The notes under the pieces were generated by a model. That model saw only the letters and a program-made list of their open reading frames with translations. It was not told the origin of the DNA and did not search any database. From Bacillota bacterium (GTDB taxonomy: Bacteria; Bacillota; Clostridia; Lachnospirales; Cellulosilyticaceae): a stretch of DNA of 12,806 bases. A program made the position numbers and the translations under genes. How positions within the stretch are numbered: position 1 is the first letter of the stretch; each line of letters begins with the position of its first letter. The stretch lies in assembly GCA_023410675.1 (NCBI GenBank), contig JAEYPM010000045.1:1-12806 (forward strand). Reading direction: 5' to 3'. Shown here piece by piece: positions 1-6,625 of the stretch.

Positions 1-48
1 GCCGCCCTGTCACGGCGGAGGTCGAGGGTTCGAGTCCCTTCCAGGTCG
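1..48 (+). tRNA. tRNA-Asp (GTC), 5' end cut off by the window
   Basis: The visible part is the anticodon arm, variable loop, T arm and 3' acceptor strand. The anticodon stem CCGCC/GGCGG encloses the loop CTGTCAC, which gives anticodon GTC (Asp). The T loop TTCGAGT closes with GAGGG/CCCTT. The acceptor strand is CCAGGTC with discriminator G at 48, as expected for Asp. CCA is not encoded (TTT follows). It is the first visible member of a tRNA cluster that continues to the left. Confidence 0.93.
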
Positions 49-53
49 TTTAC

Positions 54-126
54 GGTCGCTTAGCTCAGCTGGGAGAGCACCTGCCTTACAAGCAGGGGGT
101 CATAGGTTCGAACCCTATAGCGACCA
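54..126 (+). tRNA. tRNA-Val (TAC)
   Basis: A complete 73-base cloverleaf. The acceptor stem GGTCGCT pairs with AGCGACC, and the discriminator is A126. The anticodon stem CTGC/GCAG holds the loop CTTACAA, so the anticodon is TAC (Val). The T arm is built on TTCGAAC. It starts 5 bases after tRNA-Asp, so the two are almost certainly cotranscribed. No CCA is encoded. Confidence 0.96.
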
Positions 127-133
127 TCGATAT

Positions 134-219
134 GCCCGAGTGGCGGAACTGGCAGACGCACAGGACTTAAAATCCTGCGGGACTCAACTCCCGTACCGGT
201 TCGATTCCGGTTTCGGGCA
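134..219 (+). tRNA. tRNA-Leu (TAA)
   Basis: An 86-base class II tRNA with the long variable arm typical of Leu (CGGGACTCAACTCCCG region). The anticodon stem AGGA/TCCT encloses CTTAAAA, giving anticodon TAA (Leu). The acceptor strands GCCCGAG and TTCGGGC pair with one G-T wobble, and the discriminator is A219. It lies 7 bases after tRNA-Val. A T-run follows directly (222-228), which could partly stop transcription. No CCA is encoded. Confidence 0.95.
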
Positions 220-251
220 TATTTTTTTCTTACAAATTATTTTTATCACAT

Positions 252-325
<74 letters not shown>

Positions 326-379
326 TTATAACCTAGGTAAGTAAGTTGAAATTTAATAACTAAATATTTTTGAAAAGTA

Positions 380-408
380 TTGACCAAGATATTTAACTCG
401 TTTATGAT
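380..408 (+). promoter_or_regulatory. Sigma-A type promoter TTGACC-N17-TATGAT
   Basis: The -35 box TTGACC (380-385) and -10 box TATGAT (403-408) differ from consensus at one position each and have the optimal 17-base spacing. Transcription should start near 414. It lies after the tRNA cluster and ahead of the leader and membrane-protein gene at 547, so it either drives that gene or a short RNA ending at the T-run at 477-484. Confidence 0.72.
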
Positions 409-413
409 AGATT

Positions 414-546
414 GTTAACCTTGCCTATGAACAAGGAACACAGTCAGGAAGTAGTAGAAACGATGGAATATATGGTCTTTTTTTATATAAATAATTAAGA
501 TAGCATAAGGGTTTTTGTTTTTCATAGTCGATATAGGGGGTATAAC
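414..546 (+). other. Transcribed leader or small RNA of unknown type
   Basis: This follows the strong promoter at 380-408 and contains no convincing ORF. A small hairpin pairs GTT..CCTTG (414-423) with CAAGG AAC (432-439) around an 8-base loop. A run of seven or more T begins at 478, but no stable stem sits directly before it, so it is not a clean intrinsic terminator. The GTCAGGAAG stretch recalls SRP RNA but the rest of that motif is missing. It may simply be the 5' untranslated region of the 547 gene. No known riboswitch class was recognised. Confidence 0.3.
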
Positions 547-933
547 ATGGAGGCATTGTTCTTTATATTTATATTTTTTTTATTACCAGTAATTTGTGGC
601 ATTATTATGATCGTAAGCTTATTAATAAAAAATAAACGTATAAAGCACATATTGAGGATGATAGGCTTACTGATAGTAGGGATACCAGCTTCTTGCTTTA
701 TTTTTATTTTTTTATGTAGCTTATCAGAAATTGTTTTTGTCATATATATTATCACTATAAATGTGCTTGGCGTGGGAGGGAAAATTATATATAAAATTTA
801 TTTACATGCCACTAAGAAGAATGTCAATAAAAATATAAATGCTCTATTAAATGTCTGTTTATGCGTGACCATTTTAAGTGATCTATTCCCAATATTATTA
901 CTCTTATCATTTTTGTTTGTAAGATTAAGTTAA
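547..933 (+). CDS. Small hypothetical multi-pass membrane protein
   Basis: A 128-residue, very hydrophobic protein that I do not recognise. Three or four membrane segments are visible, at roughly residues 3-27, 38-60, 61-82 and 100-126. Basic clusters (KNKRIKH at 28-34; KK and K around 90-95) separate them and suggest topology. The ATG is preceded by GGGGG with a 7-base gap, a usable ribosome binding site. The promoter at 380-408 lies upstream with a leader of about 130 bases. There are no catalytic motifs. A+T-rich DNA readily yields hydrophobic open frames, so this is less certain than its neighbours, but its length and ribosome binding site favour a real gene. No terminator is evident after the stop. 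Confidence 0.55.
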   Translation: MEALFFIFIFFLLPVICGIIMIVSLLIKNKRIKHILRMIGLLIVGIPASCFIFIFLCSLSEIVFVIYIITINVLGVGGKIIYKIYLHATKKNVNKNINALLNVCLCVTILSDLFPILLLLSFLFVRLS

Positions 934-947
934 ATAGCTCAAATATG

Positions 948-1026
948 TTTAAGATATAGATTTTAGTAAGGGATTTTATTATAGGACTTCACCAAGTAGT
1001 GCTTGAATTTAAGATTTATATTTTAG
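948..1026 (+). repeat. Pair of 19-base direct repeats upstream of the lipoprotein gene
   Basis: TTTAAGATATAGATTTTAG (948-966) recurs as TTTAAGATTTATATTTTAG (1008-1026), with 17 of 19 positions identical and starts 60 bases apart, about six helical turns. The second copy ends 31 bases before the ATG at 1058. They could be binding sites for a regulator of the hydrolase gene, or coincidence in A+T-rich DNA. No good sigma-A promoter was found in this gap. Confidence 0.4.
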
Positions 1027-1057
1027 ATGACATTGATAAATATTAAGGGGGATTATT

Positions 1058-2665
1058 ATGAAGAAAGTCAAAAAAATTTTTTTAAGCATATTTATGACAA
1101 TTTGTATGCTTTCATCTTTTGTTGCCTGTGGAAAGAACACAGAAACTGAATCGAGTAGTACAGCTGACTATACAGATAAAGCCACTACTTCTAAAGTAAG
1201 TCAATACTGGCCTGATAAGAAGTGGAGGACTTCTTCACCACAAGAACAAGGTATGAGTTCAGAAAAACTCCTTGAAATGATCAATTTAATTCAAAAGCAA
1301 CAAATCGATATACATAGTATTGTAATTATTCGTAATGGCTATAAGGTTTTAGATGCTAGCTTTTTCCCATATAAAAGTGACTTAAAGCATAGCATTTTTT
1401 CCTGCACAAAAGGCGTTACGTCTACACTTATGGGCATTGCTACTGAGGAAGGGGATATAAAAGATATTAATCAAAAGGTTGTGGATTTTTTTCCTGAATA
1501 TACGATTGAAAATTTAGATGAAGCTAAAAAGAATCTTACGCTTAGTCATTTGCTGACGATGACTACTGGACTAGAATGGAAAGAAAACGGTTCTTATGAT
1601 GGCACTGATTCGTGGGTACAGACAAGGTGGAGCGGGAATTATGTGCAGTATATTCTTAATAACCCAATGTCACAAGATCCAGGAACTAGTTTTTACTATA
1701 ATTCTGGGGCCTCACATTTACTCTCCGCTGTTCTGCAAAAATCCACTGGGCAAAATACTTATGACTATGCTACAAGGAAGCTTTTTGAGCCTTTAGGTAT
1801 CAAGGAAGTTTTCTGGGAATCGGACCCACAAGGCGTAAATATTGGTGGCACAAATCTCTTTATGAGTGCACAAGATATGGCAAGGTTTGGCTATTTATAT
1901 CTAAGAAATGGATGTTGGAATGGTAAGCAATTGGTTTCAGAAAGTTGGATAAAAGAAGCAACTACGAAACATGTAGATACACCTAATGCCATTGCAGGAA
2001 GAGACGGGTATGGCTATCAATGGTGGATGAATAGCTTTGGCGGATATTCAGCAAGAGGATATGGCGGACAATATATCTTTGTAATTCCAGAAGAGGATTT
2101 GGTAGTTGTTTTTACGTCATCACTTCAAGGATCTGATTTTTTTGTGCCAGAAAGTCTGACAAAAAATTATATACTCACAGCTGTCAATTCAACGCAGTCT
2201 TTAGAAGATGATCAAGTGGTATCTAACCAACTACAGAGTAAGCTTGAAGAAATTCAAAATCCTCCTAAGTCTTCTGAGATTCCACCGTTTCCCTTACTTG
2301 CAAAGGGTGTTTCAGGGAAAAAATTAGAACTAGAAAATGGCGAAGTCTTAGAGTTAGACTTTAGTGAGAATGGGAATGGACCGTCAGTTAGTTTTAGACA
2401 TAGGATGAGTAATAGTATTGCTATTGGTCTTGATGATGTTTATCAAATTTCTGATGCAGGCAATTACTGGCCACTTCCAGATCACAATATGGTTGCTACA
2501 AAGGGACAATGGAAGGATGATAAGACTTTTGTCATTAATTTACTGTCATTGCATGAAATAGATAAGATTATATACACTATTTCATTTGAAGGATCAACTG
2601 TAGATGTCCGAATGAGTTCGTTGCAATCTGGAGAAATCATGCATTCAAAAGGACAAATGAAGTAA
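1058..2665 (+). CDS. Secreted lipoprotein serine hydrolase, class C beta-lactamase/NylB-like family
   Basis: A 535-residue protein with a lipoprotein signal peptide: MKKVKK, a hydrophobic stretch, then FVAC with Cys24 as the likely lipidated residue (Phe at -3 is a little unusual). A Ser/Thr-rich linker to about residue 50 would hold the enzyme off the membrane. The catalytic domain (about 55-375) shows the serine-hydrolase signatures: S115-C-T-K118 (SxxK, nucleophile Ser115), Y213-Y-N215 (YxN), and G-Y-G-G-Q at 334-338 where beta-lactamases carry KTG. The SCTK and GxGGQ forms resemble 6-aminohexanoate-oligomer hydrolase (NylB)-type esterases more than true beta-lactamases, so resistance should not be assumed. 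Residues after about 400 form an extra beta-rich C-terminal region. The ribosome binding site AAGGGGG is 6 bases before the ATG. The substrate is unknown; it probably acts on esters, amides or peptides outside the cell. Confidence 0.88.
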   Translation: MKKVKKIFLSIFMTICMLSSFVACGKNTETESSSTADYTDKATTSKVSQYWPDKKWRTSSPQEQGMSSEKLLEMINLIQKQQIDIHSIVIIRNGYKVLDASFFPYKSDLKHSIFSCTKGVTSTLMGIATEEGDIKDINQKVVDFFPEYTIENLDEAKKNLTLSHLLTMTTGLEWKENGSYDGTDSWVQTRWSGNYVQYILNNPMSQDPGTSFYYNSGASHLLSAVLQKSTGQNTYDYATRKLFEPLGIKEVFWESDPQGVNIGGTNLFMSAQDMARFGYLYLRNGCWNGKQLVSESWIKEATTKHVDTPNAIAGRDGYGYQWWMNSFGGYSARGYGGQYIFVIPEEDLVVVFTSSLQGSDFFVPESLTKNYILTAVNSTQSLEDDQVVSNQLQSKLEEIQNPPKSSEIPPFPLLAKGVSGKKLELENGEVLELDFSENGNGPSVSFRHRMSNSIAIGLDDVYQISDAGNYWPLPDHNMVATKGQWKDDKTFVINLLSLHEIDKIIYTISFEGSTVDVRMSSLQSGEIMHSKGQMK

Positions 2666-2692
2666 AATAACTTATATAATGAGGATTCTATA

Positions 2693-2722
2693 TTGACAAG
2701 TGACTTAGGTGTATGCTACTAT
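2693..2722 (+). promoter_or_regulatory. Promoter of the single tRNA gene, TTGACA-N18-TACTAT
   Basis: A perfect -35 box TTGACA (2693-2698) is followed after 18 bases by TACTAT (2717-2722), a four-of-six match to the -10 consensus. Transcription should begin near 2729, about 34 bases before the tRNA at 2763. It lies right after the lipoprotein stop codon, so the tRNA does not depend on read-through. Confidence 0.7.
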
Positions 2723-2762
2723 GTTTTAGCAATTCAAATGCGTTGCAAATCATTATAGAATT

Positions 2763-2836
2763 GGATCCTTAGCTCAGTTGGTTAGAGCATCCGGCTCATA
2801 ACCGGACGGTCCTGGGTTCGAGTCCCCGAGGATCCA
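2763..2836 (+). tRNA. tRNA with CAT anticodon (Ile2 or elongator Met)
   Basis: A 74-base cloverleaf with acceptor GGATCCT/AGGATCC, discriminator A2836, and anticodon stem TCCGG/CCGGA around CTCATAA, giving CAT. It is not the initiator: position 1 pairs with 72, and the three-G:C anticodon-stem signature is absent. The CTCATAA loop and general form resemble Firmicute tRNA-Ile2, whose C34 is changed to lysidine by TilS. The T4-A69 and C5-G68 acceptor pairs are more like elongator Met. Identity is therefore open. The T stem has one T-C mismatch (2813/2827). No CCA is encoded. It has its own promoter and terminator. Confidence 0.9.
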
Positions 2837-2840
2837 CTTA

Positions 2841-2890
2841 AATAACTGTCACATAGCTGGTAATTCATCAGCTGGTGACAGTTATTTTGT
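2841..2890 (+). terminator. Strong intrinsic terminator of the tRNA unit
   Basis: AATAACTGTCAC (2841-2852) pairs perfectly with GTGACAGTTATT (2875-2886). An inner stem AGCTG/CAGCT (2855-2859 with 2869-2873) closes a 9-base loop. The run TTTTGTT follows (2885-2891). It ends tRNA transcription just 4 bases after the discriminator base and isolates the transporter gene downstream. Confidence 0.9.
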
Positions 2891-2948
2891 TATAATAGGA
2901 TAAAAAATACATTTTATTAAAGACGAATAGATCAAAATAAACAAAAAT

Positions 2949-2960
2949 ATGACATGTCAT
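2949..2960. promoter_or_regulatory. 12-base perfect palindrome, possible operator for the SulP gene
   Basis: ATGACATGTCAT is a perfect 12-base palindrome in the 282-base gap between the tRNA terminator region and the transporter start. It sits about 70 bases before the TATAAT box at 3019-3024, where an activator could bind. The regulator is unknown and the assignment is inference. Confidence 0.3.
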
Positions 2961-3018
2961 TATGATATTTTGTTAGATATTATAGATTTTTTTTGTACAC
3001 TTTTGTCAACAGCGGGTA

Positions 3019-3024
3019 TATAAT
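3019..3024 (+). promoter_or_regulatory. TATAAT -10 box with poor -35, likely SulP gene promoter
   Basis: A perfect TATAAT lies 95 bases before the transporter ATG. No good -35 hexamer occurs at 16-18 bases; TTGTAC at 2993-2998 has a 20-base spacer. Such a promoter would probably be weak or need an activator. The start of transcription would be near 3031. Confidence 0.4.
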
Positions 3025-3118
3025 GAGGTTGGCGTTTTAAGAATTACTTATATTGAATAGATAGGTAGGGGAAATATGCCTTAGCTTAAAGTAATGAATC
3101 AAAGGAGATGCGGACAAA

Positions 3119-4420
3119 ATGCCTCAAATACTAAGTATAATTAAAAAAAGAAAAGAAAATAAGTTACTTACAAAAGAAAACGTGACAAAAGATGTTATAG
3201 CAGGAATTATTGTGGGTATTATAGCCTTGCCTTTATCTGTAGCACTTGGGATATCTTCAGGAGTATCGCCTGAGAAGGGGCTTATAACGGCTATTATTGC
3301 AGGTTTTTGTATTGCTGCTTTTGGCGGAAGTAGAGTTCAAATTGGTGGTCCTACGGGGGCCTTTGTTGTGATCGTATATGGAATAGTCCAAAAGCATGGT
3401 TTAGATGGTCTTATTCTAGCAACGCTTATGTCGGGTGCTATTTTACTTATTATGGGATTATTAAGACTAGGAAACTTGATTAAATATATACCACGCTCTA
3501 TTGTTATTGGATTTACAGCAGGAATAGGCGTTACATTATTAGTTACACAAGTAAAAGATTTTCTTGGGTTATCCATAGAAAGTGTGCCAGCACACTTTAT
3601 TCCAAAGATTCAAAGCTACATAAAGTATTTTTTAACGCTAGATGGCTATACTTTATTAATTGGTGCACTATCCATTGCTACAATTATATTATTTCCTAAA
3701 ATTAAAAAACTTAAGCTGATACCAGGTTCATTGGTAGCCATATTGATTTCTGTAGTGTTATGTCAAGTTTTTGATATTAATGTCGCTACAATAGGATCAA
3801 CATTTGGCGAAATTTCTTCAAATATTCCAATGCCTACATTTCCTAATATAAGTATGGCAAAGATCAAACCACTTATCGTACCAGCATTTACGATTGCTAT
3901 ACTTGCTGCGATAGAATCTTTACTTTGTGCTGTTGTAGCAGATGAGATGATTTCAGATAAGCATGATTCTAATATGGAACTTATTGGACAAGGAATAGGA
4001 AATATTGCCTCCGCACTCTTTGGTGGCATTCCAGCAACAGGTGCTATTGCACGAACTGCTGCAAATGTTAAAAATGGAGGAAGAACACCGATAGCTGGGA
4101 TGGTTCATGCCCTTACATTACTTTTAGTCATGAAATTGTTTATGCCATTTATTAAATATGTTCCTCTGGCAACACTAGCAGCTATATTGATTATGGTATC
4201 CATAAATATGATTGAAATAAAACATATAAAAGCTATTGCCAAAGAAAGTAAAATGGCTATATTAGAATTATCAGTTACATTTATTTTAACAGTAGTTAAT
4301 GACTTAGTTGTTGCAATAGCTACGGCTATGACCCTACATTTAGTGGCACTACTTATAAATAAACTATTTAATAAGAAAAAAGATGTATTACCTAAATGCT
4401 TGTCTAAAAAGGCAGCATAA
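3119..4420 (+). CDS. SulP-family anion transporter lacking the STAS domain
   Basis: A 433-residue integral membrane protein of the SulP (SLC26) family, which moves sulfate, bicarbonate or other anions across the cytoplasmic membrane. About 12-14 helices fill residues 22-418. Family signatures include IALPLSVALGISSGVSPEKG (35-54), the GGPTGAF motif (76-82), the IES motif around Glu266, and GGIPATGAIARTA (302-314) followed by a G-x-x-TP turn. The chain stops shortly after the last helix with a short Lys-rich tail, so the cytoplasmic STAS domain of the usual 550-residue proteins is absent. A complete stop and a terminator 12 bases later argue that this is natural, not a frameshift. The ribosome binding site AAAGGAGATG is strong and fixes the start. 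The substrate cannot be read from sequence. Confidence 0.92.
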   Translation: MPQILSIIKKRKENKLLTKENVTKDVIAGIIVGIIALPLSVALGISSGVSPEKGLITAIIAGFCIAAFGGSRVQIGGPTGAFVVIVYGIVQKHGLDGLILATLMSGAILLIMGLLRLGNLIKYIPRSIVIGFTAGIGVTLLVTQVKDFLGLSIESVPAHFIPKIQSYIKYFLTLDGYTLLIGALSIATIILFPKIKKLKLIPGSLVAILISVVLCQVFDINVATIGSTFGEISSNIPMPTFPNISMAKIKPLIVPAFTIAILAAIESLLCAVVADEMISDKHDSNMELIGQGIGNIASALFGGIPATGAIARTAANVKNGGRTPIAGMVHALTLLLVMKLFMPFIKYVPLATLAAILIMVSINMIEIKHIKAIAKESKMAILELSVTFILTVVNDLVVAIATAMTLHLVALLINKLFNKKKDVLPKCLSKKAA

Positions 4421-4431
4421 TTATTAAATAT

Positions 4432-4484
4432 AAAAAATGCTATCTCTCTAGTAAAGACCTAATGAGAAAAGATAGCATTTTTTT
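4432..4484. terminator. Bidirectional terminator between convergent genes
   Basis: AAAAAATGCTATC (4432-4444) pairs with GATAGCATTTTTT (4471-4483), with extra TCTC/GAGA pairing inside. The T-run on the plus strand serves the SulP gene, and the A-run on the left reads as a T-run for the minus-strand gene ending at 4487. Confidence 0.9.
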
Positions 4485-4486
4485 TG

Positions 4487-5251
4487 TTATTTTTCTTTAA
4501 AGGGTTCATCCTGTACATAGATGCTGGCTAGTTTCTGAATCCCTCTTGGAATGGCATCTTGAGAGGTTTTCCAATCAGCATGCTTGTTTTTATAGTCAAA
4601 TTTATCAATAAACCAAGATAGGTCATCTTCAATTCTTTTTAGATTATCCTGCATTTGTGCAAAAAGGATAGAATAGAAGGATTCTTTTTGTGCATCACTG
4701 AGTTTTGATTCCGCTTGGTCAACTATGTCACGAAAGTGAGGAAGGCAAAAGCCTTTACCATTTTTATAGAGTTCATAAAACTCACTATTTGTCTTAATAA
4801 GATGAAAAAAAGTATCAATATAACGACCGTAATTTTGTTCTATTGAATGACAAACATAGCAACTGTTTGTTTGCGACTGAAGCCATGAGCTAAGCGATGA
4901 AGTTTTACTGTCTTCAGATAATTTTCGTTTCTTAAGACGATCAAGGACAGAACGGCGCGTAGGAGAAAAGTCATCAAGATGCTTTTTAAGTTCTTTTTGC
5001 ATAGCCACATAATGTGTATGTAGCATGAGTGCCGTCCCAAGCCTATTGCCATACTCATACATTTTTTTATAGTGATGACTACAAAAGCCAGTCTTATCTG
5101 TTTCAGCACGAATGTCATCTTCCATATAAGCACAGCCTAATATAAAGGATAGAGCATCTTGTTCTAATTTCCTCATAATATAACAAAAAGGACACTCATC
5201 ATTTGCTTTAAAAGCATCGGTAAGGGGAATGGTATAAATAGTATCTTTCAT
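4487..5251 (-). CDS. Protein with duplicated CxxC/FCxxH motif (DUF6062-like)
   Basis: A 254-residue soluble protein of unknown function, similar as far as I recall to the DUF6062 family of Lachnospiraceae and relatives. The clear feature is an internal duplication of possible metal ligands: C20-P-F-C23 then F-C57-S-H-H60 in the first half, and C131-Y-V-C134 then F-C169-L-P-H172 in the second. The CxxC-to-CxxH distances are almost equal (34 and 35 residues). This suggests two zinc sites, or possibly redox or Fe-S centres, in a mainly helical protein. There is no signal peptide or membrane segment. The ribosome binding site GAGGAAAA lies 6 bases before the ATG. It is the only minus-strand gene in the window and stands alone; no promoter could be called confidently. 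Confidence 0.88.
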   Translation of the reverse strand: MKDTIYTIPLTDAFKANDECPFCYIMRKLEQDALSFILGCAYMEDDIRAETDKTGFCSHHYKKMYEYGNRLGTALMLHTHYVAMQKELKKHLDDFSPTRRSVLDRLKKRKLSEDSKTSSLSSWLQSQTNSCYVCHSIEQNYGRYIDTFFHLIKTNSEFYELYKNGKGFCLPHFRDIVDQAESKLSDAQKESFYSILFAQMQDNLKRIEDDLSWFIDKFDYKNKHADWKTSQDAIPRGIQKLASIYVQDEPFKEK

Positions 5252-5273
5252 AAATTTTCCTCATTTCTTAGTC

Positions 5274-5398
5274 AATATAGAACCCACATATTAAATATTA
5301 GTTTATACTATATGAATTATATACTAAAAGACTATTATATGTATCTCTTAAGTGAATCCATGGAGAAAGACGAAAAGTAAAAATGTGAATTCTATATT
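5274..5398. repeat. Inverted repeat pair (125 bases) with AATTCACATTTT-type arms
   Basis: The right arm AAAATGTGAATTCTATAT (5380-5397) is the exact reverse complement of part of the repeat at 8757-8774. The left arm ATATAGAACCCACATATT (5275-5292) matches the reverse complement of the right arm at 15 of 18 positions. The two enclose 87 A+T-rich bases with no gene. No target-site duplication is seen. It lies between the divergent starts of the 4487-5251 gene and the glycosylase. It may be a tiny inverted-repeat element or paired operators. Confidence 0.45.
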
Positions 5399-5414
5399 AT
5401 CAGTATATGGAATA

Positions 5415-5443
5415 TTGCATTACTAATCAAGAATTACTATTAT
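5415..5443 (+). promoter_or_regulatory. Glycosylase gene promoter TTGCAT-N17-TATTAT
   Basis: The -35 box TTGCAT (5415-5420) and -10 box TATTAT (5438-5443) have ideal 17-base spacing, with one mismatch in the -10 and two in the -35. Transcription would start near 5450. The -35 hexamer is the same as that of the groES promoter. Confidence 0.6.
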
Positions 5444-5545
5444 AGAAGTGAATGATACAGCCACTCAGAAAAACAAATAATAGGGATAAATATTATGAAG
5501 TTGGAGAGAATATCTAAGGATTTGTGTGGGGGAAGGGGTTTAGAA

Positions 5546-6412
5546 ATGAAACAAAGGACTATTATGAAGAACATAGATTGCTTTCAAATAGATCAAATAC
5601 TAGAAAGTGGACAAGTTTTTAGGTTTACTAAAATAGCTCCATCACAATATTTTTTGATTGTAAAGGAAAGGGCAATCCAGATAGAACAAAAGGGAGATAC
5701 CATTTATATTGATAACATGTCTTTGGGAAAATCAGATGATAAATGGCTGAGTTATTTTGATATAAATACTGATTATTCTTGTATTACGAGGCTTCTATCC
5801 CAAAAGGATGATTTTATGAAAAAAGCAATAGAATTTGGGAAAGGCATTAGATTGCTAAGACAAGATCCATGGGAGATGCTCATCTCATTTATTATTTCAC
5901 AGAACAAATCGATTCCTCAAATAAAACAGTGCATTAGCAACATATGTACTCGTTTTGGCACCAAGGTTACAGACCAGAGCGATAATATTCTCTATTATAC
6001 GTTCCCTTCCATCGAGCAGTTAAAAGAAGCCTCAGAGGACGAACTTAGAGCATGTAAAGTTGGTTTTAGGGCCCCTTATATAGTTGATGCAGCAAAAAGG
6101 GTATATCAAAAAAACATAGTCCTCGATACCCTTTTTAATATATCTGCGGATGATGCAAGAAAAGAACTGATGTCTATTAAAGGTGTAGGACCTAAAATTG
6201 CTGATTGTATTCTTCTATTTGCATACGCAAAAGGTGAAGTTTTTCCAACAGATGTATGGATAAAAAGAGTTGTTGAGCACATTTATTTTAAAGGTGAAGA
6301 TACTAAACTCCAAACCATTCAAGAATTTGCAAAAGAGTATTTTGGTGCCTTTGCCGGATATGCACAGCAATACATTTTCTTTTATGGGAGAGAGAATAAG
6401 CTATTTATTTAG
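5546..6412 (+). CDS. OGG1-like 8-oxoguanine DNA glycosylase/AP lyase
   Basis: A base-excision repair enzyme that removes 8-oxoguanine and nicks the abasic site. The N-terminal region has the family pattern ESGQVFRF (substrate-recognition fold), then SFIISQNKS, and the helix-hairpin-helix/GPD core MSIKGVGPKIADC followed by FPTDVWIKR. By comparison with OGG1 (K249, D268), the Lys of GVGPK is the Schiff-base nucleophile (K217 in this numbering) and the Asp of PTDVW is catalytic (D236). The frame is open from an ATG at 5495, but I chose 5546 because GGGGAAGGGG lies 7 bases before it and the family normally begins close to this point; the upstream ATG has only a weak TAGGGA. The protein is then 288 residues. 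It has its own promoter, and groES follows after a 213-base gap. Confidence 0.9.
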   Translation: MKQRTIMKNIDCFQIDQILESGQVFRFTKIAPSQYFLIVKERAIQIEQKGDTIYIDNMSLGKSDDKWLSYFDINTDYSCITRLLSQKDDFMKKAIEFGKGIRLLRQDPWEMLISFIISQNKSIPQIKQCISNICTRFGTKVTDQSDNILYYTFPSIEQLKEASEDELRACKVGFRAPYIVDAAKRVYQKNIVLDTLFNISADDARKELMSIKGVGPKIADCILLFAYAKGEVFPTDVWIKRVVEHIYFKGEDTKLQTIQEFAKEYFGAFAGYAQQYIFFYGRENKLFI

Positions 6413-6515
6413 AAAGAAACAGAAGAAAAATGAAGAAATCTAATCAAAATGATAAAAAACAAAAGAAAAGCCTTGAATTAATTTAAAAATAGTTTAATAT
6501 GAAAAAATAAGAAGT

Positions 6516-6544
6516 TTGCATTATAACAAATAATACCATAATAT
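6516..6544 (+). promoter_or_regulatory. groES-groEL promoter TTGCAT-N17-TAATAT
   Basis: The -35 box TTGCAT (6516-6521) and -10 box TAATAT (6539-6544) are 17 bases apart. The predicted start near 6551 places the CIRCE operator at the very beginning of the transcript, the usual arrangement for HrcA repression. The rest of the 6413-6515 gap is A-rich with nothing recognisable and no clear terminator for the glycosylase gene. Confidence 0.72.
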
Positions 6545-6555
6545 TATACATGTAG

Positions 6556-6582
6556 TTAGCACTCTGTAGTGGTGAGTGCTAA
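6556..6582. promoter_or_regulatory. CIRCE operator (HrcA binding site)
   Basis: TTAGCACTC (6556-6564), nine bases, then GAGTGCTAA (6574-6582): an exact match to the classic CIRCE inverted repeat, extended by one further G/C pair at 6555/6583. It lies 43 bases before groES. HrcA, encoded elsewhere, represses here until heat or unfolded protein titrates GroEL away from it (established mechanism). Confidence 0.98.
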
Positions 6583-6625
6583 CAATAGATGATAAGATTG
6601 AATAACAAAAGGAGGTCTTTATATT

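Noticed and set aside
414..490. Possible SRP (4.5S-like) RNA suggested by GTCAGGAAG
   Set aside because: The GGAAGCAGCC half of the domain IV hairpin and the flanking complementary strands are missing, so the match does not go beyond a few bases.
522..755. Minus-strand ORF opposite the small membrane protein
   Set aside because: It is A+T-driven low-complexity sequence without a recognisable product; the plus-strand frame is longer and has a GGGGG ribosome binding site.
1596..1796. Second-frame ORF inside the hydrolase gene
   Set aside because: It lies wholly within a well-supported gene and encodes no recognisable protein.
3076..3084. ATG-CCT-TAG minimal ORF before the SulP gene
   Set aside because: A two-codon frame has no support as a regulatory element and is expected by chance.
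5495..5545. Upstream start for the glycosylase (17 extra residues)
   Set aside because: The upstream ATG has a weak ribosome binding site and the extra residues do not resemble the family N-terminus; 5546 is preferred but 5495 is not excluded.
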